Assembly: GCA_033795365.1 (NCBI GenBank)
Contig: JARYGU010000004.1
Span: 310,001 to 374,000 of the forward strand
From: JARYGU01 sp033795365
Lineage (GTDB): Bacteria > Pseudomonadota > Alphaproteobacteria > Rhizobiales > Rhizobiaceae
Direction: 5' to 3'
DNA: 64,000 bases
The position numbers were made by a program, and so were the translations under genes. The notes beneath the pieces were generated by a model. It was given only the letters and a program-made list of their open reading frames with translations. It was not told the origin of the DNA and searched no databases. Of this stretch, positions 60,306 through 64,000 are shown in pieces; position 1 is the first letter of the stretch; every line of letters starts with the position of its first letter.

Positions 60306-61839
60306 GGACGAGCTCCCCGATGGCAGTTTCCGGTCCGGCAGCAAGCGCCATGATGCGCTCCTCCGAAAAATCCGGCCGCGCGACCTCGCCGGAAATCTTC
60401 CCTTCGTAGAGCGTGAGGATGCGATCGCTGAGGCCGATAAGCTCAATCAGATCGGAACTGATAACGACGACAGCAACGCCTTTCTCCACCAACTCCCCGA
60501 TGAGATGGTAGATCTCGCTCTTCGACTGGACATCGACGCCCTTCGTGGGTTCGTAAAGAACAAGCAGTTTCGGCACATGGGTGAGCCAGCGGGCGAAAAC
60601 GACCTTCTGCTGGTTGCCACCGGAGAGTTCGCCAACCGGCTGCTCGAGATCCGTCGAGCGGATCGAGAAGCGCCGCCGCGCCGCCGCGCCGAAATCCCGT
60701 TCGGCAACAAGCGGCAGAAAGCCGAAGCGCGCCTTGTCGCTTATTGCAAAGAGGCTCATGTTCATGCGGATGGGCAGCGACAGCGCCAAACTGTCATGCT
60801 TGCGATCATCGGGAATGCTGGCGATGCCAGCCGCGATGGCGGCCGCGGGCGAGGGGAGGCGTACCGCCTTACCCTCGATCATGACCTCACCCGCCGTGAA
60901 AGGCTGTGCGCCGCACAGTGCCCCGGCCAGCGGACGCTGACCCTGCCCTTCAAGACCTGAAATGCCGAGGATTTCCCCGCGCCGGACGGCGAAGCTCATC
61001 GGCGCAAGCGCGCTGTTGCCGGCCGCGCGAAGTTCGAAAGCCGTTGCCGCATTGGCAAGCGAGGCCGGACGTGCCGGGAAGATGTTTGTGAGCTTGCGCC
61101 CCACCATCGCATGGATGAGATCGTCGCGGTCGAACGCGCCGCGTTTTGCCTCCAGCGTCAGTTCGCCGTCCTTCAGCACCACCGCCCGGTCCGCCGCATC
61201 GATGATCTCGCCCATGCGGTGGGAAATGAAAATGACCGAGGTGCCCAGTGCCTTCAGGCGCGCCATCAGGCCGAGGATGATCTCAGCCGCCTGGACGGAA
61301 AGCGAGGCGGTCGGCTCGTCGAGAATCAGGAGCTTCGGGCGCAGCTGGATGGCGCGGGCGATCTCCACCAGTTGCCGTTCGGCAGCGGAAAGGTCGCGGC
61401 CGAGGCGGCGCGGATCGATCGCAAAGCCGAGCTCCTTAAGGAGCGCCGAACAGTCGGCGTGCATCCTGGCCTGGCGCACGAGACCGAGAGCGTTGACCGG
61501 TTCGCGACGGAAATAGATGTTTTCGGCCACCGTTAGATCCGGCATGACGGCCGTCTCCTGATGGGCGATGGCGACGCCTTGCCGGATAGCGTCCACCGGC
61601 CGGTCGGGATGATAGTCCCGGCCGTCGAGCGTCATGGATCCTTCGTCGAAGGAAAGCCCGCCGGAGATGATGTTCATCAGTGTGGACTTGCCCGCGCCGT
61701 TCTCCCCGACAAGCGCCAGCACCTCACCACGCTCCAGAGTGAAGGAAACGCCGCGCAGCACCGGATTGCGGCCGAAAACCTTCGACACGTCAGAGACGAC
61801 CAGAAGGGGATGCTCGGTTCCACCCTGCGTAGTGTTCAT
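60298..61839 (-). CDS. Sugar ABC transporter ATP-binding protein (RbsA type, altered NBD2)
   Basis: A 513-residue tandem ATPase. NBD1 is intact: Walker A GENGAGKST, signature LSAAERQLVEIARA and Walker B LLILDEPTASL (Asp174, Glu175). NBD2 has a strongly degenerate Walker A (GLEGQGQRP), LSGGNQQK, and a Walker B reading LLVLYEPTKGVD. The Asp before the catalytic Glu is therefore Tyr429 (codon TAC on the minus strand, 60553-60555). Degenerate Walker A in NBD2 is usual for the family; loss of the Walker B Asp is not. The ATG at 61839 follows AAGGGA. It energises the permeases at 59367 and 58412. Confidence 0.92.
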   Translation of the reverse strand: MNTTQGGTEHPLLVVSDVSKVFGRNPVLRGVSFTLERGEVLALVGENGAGKSTLMNIISGGLSFDEGSMTLDGRDYHPDRPVDAIRQGVAIAHQETAVMPDLTVAENIYFRREPVNALGLVRQARMHADCSALLKELGFAIDPRRLGRDLSAAERQLVEIARAIQLRPKLLILDEPTASLSVQAAEIILGLMARLKALGTSVIFISHRMGEIIDAADRAVVLKDGELTLEAKRGAFDRDDLIHAMVGRKLTNIFPARPASLANAATAFELRAAGNSALAPMSFAVRRGEILGISGLEGQGQRPLAGALCGAQPFTAGEVMIEGKAVRLPSPAAAIAAGIASIPDDRKHDSLALSLPIRMNMSLFAISDKARFGFLPLVAERDFGAAARRRFSIRSTDLEQPVGELSGGNQQKVVFARWLTHVPKLLVLYEPTKGVDVQSKSEIYHLIGELVEKGVAVVVISSDLIELIGLSDRILTLYEGKISGEVARPDFSEERIMALAAGPETAIGELVHA

Positions 61840-61861
61840 CGCGGCGTTCCCTTCTCGATCA

Positions 61862-62857
61862 TCAGTCCTTGAAGGCAGCGCGGACCTGATCGTCGTTGAG
61901 ACGTGTGTTGACCCAGAAGGAGTCCGAGAGGTCACTCCGCACGGTCGTCGTCACGTTCTCGTCGGTGATGGTCGGCGGCGGGAAGATCGTGTCTTTCTCA
62001 ACGGCTTCGCCCTTCAGGAGCTTGATCGCGACGAGCAGCGCCTCGGAGCCGAGCCAGGTCGGCTTGGATGGTGCTACCGAGGTGAACCCCTTGTCTTTCA
62101 GCGAGACCCAACGTTTCAGGTAGCCGTTGTTGTCCTCGCCGGTCATCGGAACGAGCGCGCGCTGCGCAGCGTCGAAGGCGTCGATGGCACCGAGCGTCAT
62201 GGCACCGCCCTGCGACCAGATGCCGTCGATCTCAGGGTTCGCCGCAAGTAGGTTGGAGACGGCGACCTTCGCCTGGGCATAGTCCCACGACGCATCGATC
62301 GCGCTGACGATCTCGATGTCCGGTTCGGCATCGAAGACTTCCTTGGCGCCGGCCCAGCGGTCGTCGCTTGCCGAAATTCCGGAAATGCCGTTGAGAGCGA
62401 TGATCTTGCCCTTGCCGGAAAGCGCCTTGACCAGCCACTCGGCGCCGGCCTTGCCGAAGTCCTCGTCGTTGACGGTAACGAGGGCATCATAATCCTGCGA
62501 GCGGATCTTCGAGGCGAGCAGCACGACCTTGACGCCTTTAGCCTGCGCCTTCTTCAGCGTCGGGATGAGCGCGGTCGGCGAAATCGGCGTGACGATGATG
62601 GCATCGACGCCCTTGGTCAGCAGATCCTCGATGTTGGCGATCTGCTTGTCGATCTTGAGTTCGGATTCCGTATAGGTGACGTCGACCGTGTCGGCGTGCT
62701 TCTGCGCCTCCGCCTCGAACTCCTTGTAGAGCTGAACGGACCAGGAATTTCCGCCGAAATAGATGTCGTAGCCGACGGAATACTTGTCTGCAGCCGCCGC
62801 GGCGCTCATCAGCCCCAGCGTGAGCGCGGCTGTCAGAAAGGCCTTCTTCAGATTCAT
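61862..62857 (-). CDS. Sugar ABC transporter periplasmic binding protein
   Basis: A 331-residue precursor with signal peptide (about 1-22, MSAAAAADK) and a Peripla_BP_4 fold: YSVGYDIYFGGNSWSVQLYKEFE, LLTKGVDAIIVTPISPTALIPTLKKA, then GIWSQGGAMTLGAIDAF. It is the first gene of the seven-gene operon (binding protein, ATPase, two permeases, phosphotriesterase-like, creatininase-like, GntR). The ATG at 62857 follows AGGGGA. Unlike three other binding-protein genes here it has no hairpin after its stop; the next gene begins 22 bp later. Confidence 0.92.
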   Translation of the reverse strand: MNLKKAFLTAALTLGLMSAAAAADKYSVGYDIYFGGNSWSVQLYKEFEAEAQKHADTVDVTYTESELKIDKQIANIEDLLTKGVDAIIVTPISPTALIPTLKKAQAKGVKVVLLASKIRSQDYDALVTVNDEDFGKAGAEWLVKALSGKGKIIALNGISGISASDDRWAGAKEVFDAEPDIEIVSAIDASWDYAQAKVAVSNLLAANPEIDGIWSQGGAMTLGAIDAFDAAQRALVPMTGEDNNGYLKRWVSLKDKGFTSVAPSKPTWLGSEALLVAIKLLKGEAVEKDTIFPPPTITDENVTTTVRSDLSDSFWVNTRLNDDQVRAAFKD

Positions 62858-62902
62858 GTTAGTTCCCCTTGCTTGTTTATGACCGTATGCCCAACACGTT
62901 AT

Positions 62903-62923
62903 CTTGTCCACTCAAGTAGTCAA
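62903..62923 (-). promoter_or_regulatory. Candidate promoter/GntR operator of the 62.9-kb operon
   Basis: On the minus strand a TTGACT hexamer (62918-62923) is followed by the inverted repeat CTTG-N6-CAAG (62903-62916) and then TAACGT, at about 16-bp spacing. This could be a sigma-70 promoter with an operator in its spacer, as CTTG/CAAG half-sites are common for HutC-type GntR proteins. It lies 46 bp upstream of the binding-protein ATG. Confidence 0.35.
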
Positions 62924-62976
62924 GCAGGTCCGCGCGCACCGCTACAACAATTGCATGGTGCGCCGCCGCATCGGAC

Positions 62977-64000
62977 TCAGACCGGCGGCAGCCCGTCGAC
63001 TGCCTTGCGGACCCAATCGAGCCGGCGTTCAGGAATGAGGCCGTAATTGTAGAAGTTTATACCGTCGGCGCCGGCTTCGATGGCTGCCCTTGCTCGCGCG
63101 GCGAGATCCTCCGCGGAGGTCACCTCGGGATAGAAGACGCGGTATCCCGCGCCGAGATACTTGCCCGGGCCGAGCGCCGCGCGACCGGTCGCCATCAACT
63201 CGGCAACCGCATTCGGCTTCAAAAAATAACAGCAGAGGATCGCACCGTCGCAGACCCGCCCGACCGCCTCGAGGTCGACGCCGCCGAGCCAGCCGTCCTT
63301 GAGGTCGATGAGCACGATCTTCGTCGCCGGATCGGCCTTTTCGCGGATTGCGGAGACGAGGCTCGTCACGGGCTCTGTCCGCCATTGCAGATAGGCATGC
63401 AGTGCAGGAAAATCCCTGAAAGCATCGACTCCGGCGGCCGGAAAATCCGGGAATTGGACCTCCGGCACTTCGCGCTCGCACATCTCTGCGATGAAGCGGC
63501 GCACCGTCGCACGCGCGCCGGCGGCATCGATGCCCGCCTTCCCTGCCCGCGTCATGCAATGATCGCAGAAGCAGAGCGAGAGGATGAAGTCATCCTCCGG
63601 CAGCATGCCGACACCGTCCTTCTCATGATGGAATTCATGGGCGAATCCCATGAAGTTGGGACTTTCAAGTTCCAGCATGTTCGGCTTGTAGCGGCGGGTA
63701 ACCTCGCCAATCATTGTTACGACATAGTCGCGTGCCGCCGGGCTCGACGGGCAGAGATTGTAGTAGTTGGCATTGCCGAAAGCATTGCGCGTGACATGCG
63801 CGGGATGCCGCATGCCCAAGCGCGTATTGTGTAGGCAGACCGTCCAGCAGGACACTTTCATGCCACCGCGCGATCGCGCCTTCACCAGTGCATCGAGCAT
63901 GTCACCGCGCTGGCTAACATTTTCCGCTATCAGCGGGCGGATCTCCTTACCGTTCCACGCTGCGTCATCGGGGCGGTAATAGACGGTGCCGTCTTCCGGA
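62977..64000 (-). CDS. Protein of unknown function, probably TIM-barrel hydrolase-like, N-terminus beyond window
   Basis: At least 341 residues; the frame is open to the right window edge, so the start is missing. The visible part has an alternating strand-helix pattern suggestive of a TIM barrel. Motifs include KVSCWTVCLHNTRLG, YYNLCPSSPAARDYV, LELESPNFMGFAHEFHHEKDGVG and a Cys cluster LCFCDHCMTRAG, ending in GADGINFYNYGLIPERRL. Features resemble bacterial glycoside-hydrolase-like barrels of unassigned function, but I do not recognise the family with certainty. It is on the same strand as the operon at 55845-62857, 119 bp upstream of it, so it may share regulation. Confidence 0.7.
   Translation of the reverse strand, partial: PEDGTVYYRPDDAAWNGKEIRPLIAENVSQRGDMLDALVKARSRGGMKVSCWTVCLHNTRLGMRHPAHVTRNAFGNANYYNLCPSSPAARDYVVTMIGEVTRRYKPNMLELESPNFMGFAHEFHHEKDGVGMLPEDDFILSLCFCDHCMTRAGKAGIDAAGARATVRRFIAEMCEREVPEVQFPDFPAAGVDAFRDFPALHAYLQWRTEPVTSLVSAIREKADPATKIVLIDLKDGWLGGVDLEAVGRVCDGAILCCYFLKPNAVAELMATGRAALGPGKYLGAGYRVFYPEVTSAEDLAARARAAIEAGADGINFYNYGLIPERRLDWVRKAVDGLPPV

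Overview
The window reads as an alphaproteobacterial, most likely rhizobial (Rhizobium/Agrobacterium/Ensifer/Shinella-like) accessory or megaplasmid segment. It is GC-rich, very densely packed, and dominated by ABC uptake systems of the ribose/monosaccharide (RbsABC) and glycerol-phosphate/maltose (Ugp/Mal) types. Each is linked to its own catabolic enzymes and regulator. Many neighbouring genes overlap by 4 bp (ATGA/GTGA), implying translationally coupled operons. No rRNA, tRNA, CRISPR array, insertion sequence or phage gene was seen. Organism identity is inferred from gene content, not proven.

Layout. (1) 1-10.4 kb: the end of a hydroxypyruvate-isomerase-like gene and a GlcG-like gene, then two divergent operons around a perfect 12-bp palindrome (5823-5834). 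The minus-strand operon is GntR/FCD regulator, sugar ATPase, permease, binding protein and a DJ-1/PfpI protein. The plus-strand operon is an Ldh2-type dehydrogenase, an iron-dependent alcohol dehydrogenase, an aldehyde dehydrogenase and an alpha/beta hydrolase. (2) 10.5-22.3 kb: an envelope block with a SnoaL-like protein, a sensor kinase, a MipA/OmpV outer-membrane protein, an OmpR-type regulator, an RND pump with its adaptor, and a three-domain GT2-GtrA-GT39 glycosyltransferase. Near-identical 17-nt motifs precede the kinase/mipA pair and the regulator gene. (3) 22.3-27.1 kb: a rhizopine-catabolism-like set (mocF, mocB-like, mocE, mocD, LacI regulator). (4) 27.4-29.5 kb: a GMC oxidoreductase and a RidA-family protein.

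(5) 29.6-44.3 kb: an eight-gene minus-strand operon (deacylase of the AstE/DoeB family, threonine-dehydratase-like enzyme, binding protein, a permease-ATPase fusion, a Gfo/Idh/MocA oxidoreductase, a second permease, a creatininase-family hydrolase, an aldehyde dehydrogenase). It diverges from an IclR regulator, a NanE-NanK fusion, an SDR and an M20 deacylase. (6) 44.3-55.8 kb: a Ugp-type transporter with a threonine-synthase-like enzyme, a metallo-beta-lactamase-fold hydrolase, an SDR, a D-aminoacylase-family amidohydrolase, a LacI regulator and an FGGY kinase. Two copies of a GTnAAACGTTTTAC operator tie this set together. (7) 55.8-64 kb: an operon of binding protein, ATPase, two permeases, phosphotriesterase-like and creatininase-like hydrolases and a GntR/HutC regulator, preceded by an edge-truncated protein of unknown function.

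Together the region looks like stacked uptake-and-degradation modules for carbohydrate-like and probably nitrogen-bearing compounds (amino-inositols, N-acyl or amino-sugar derivatives, amides). The exact substrates cannot be read from sequence. The most unusual items are the permease-ATPase fusion with its separate partner permease, the single-chain glycosylation module, the shared two-component motif, the moc-like demethylation cluster and the shared LacI operator.
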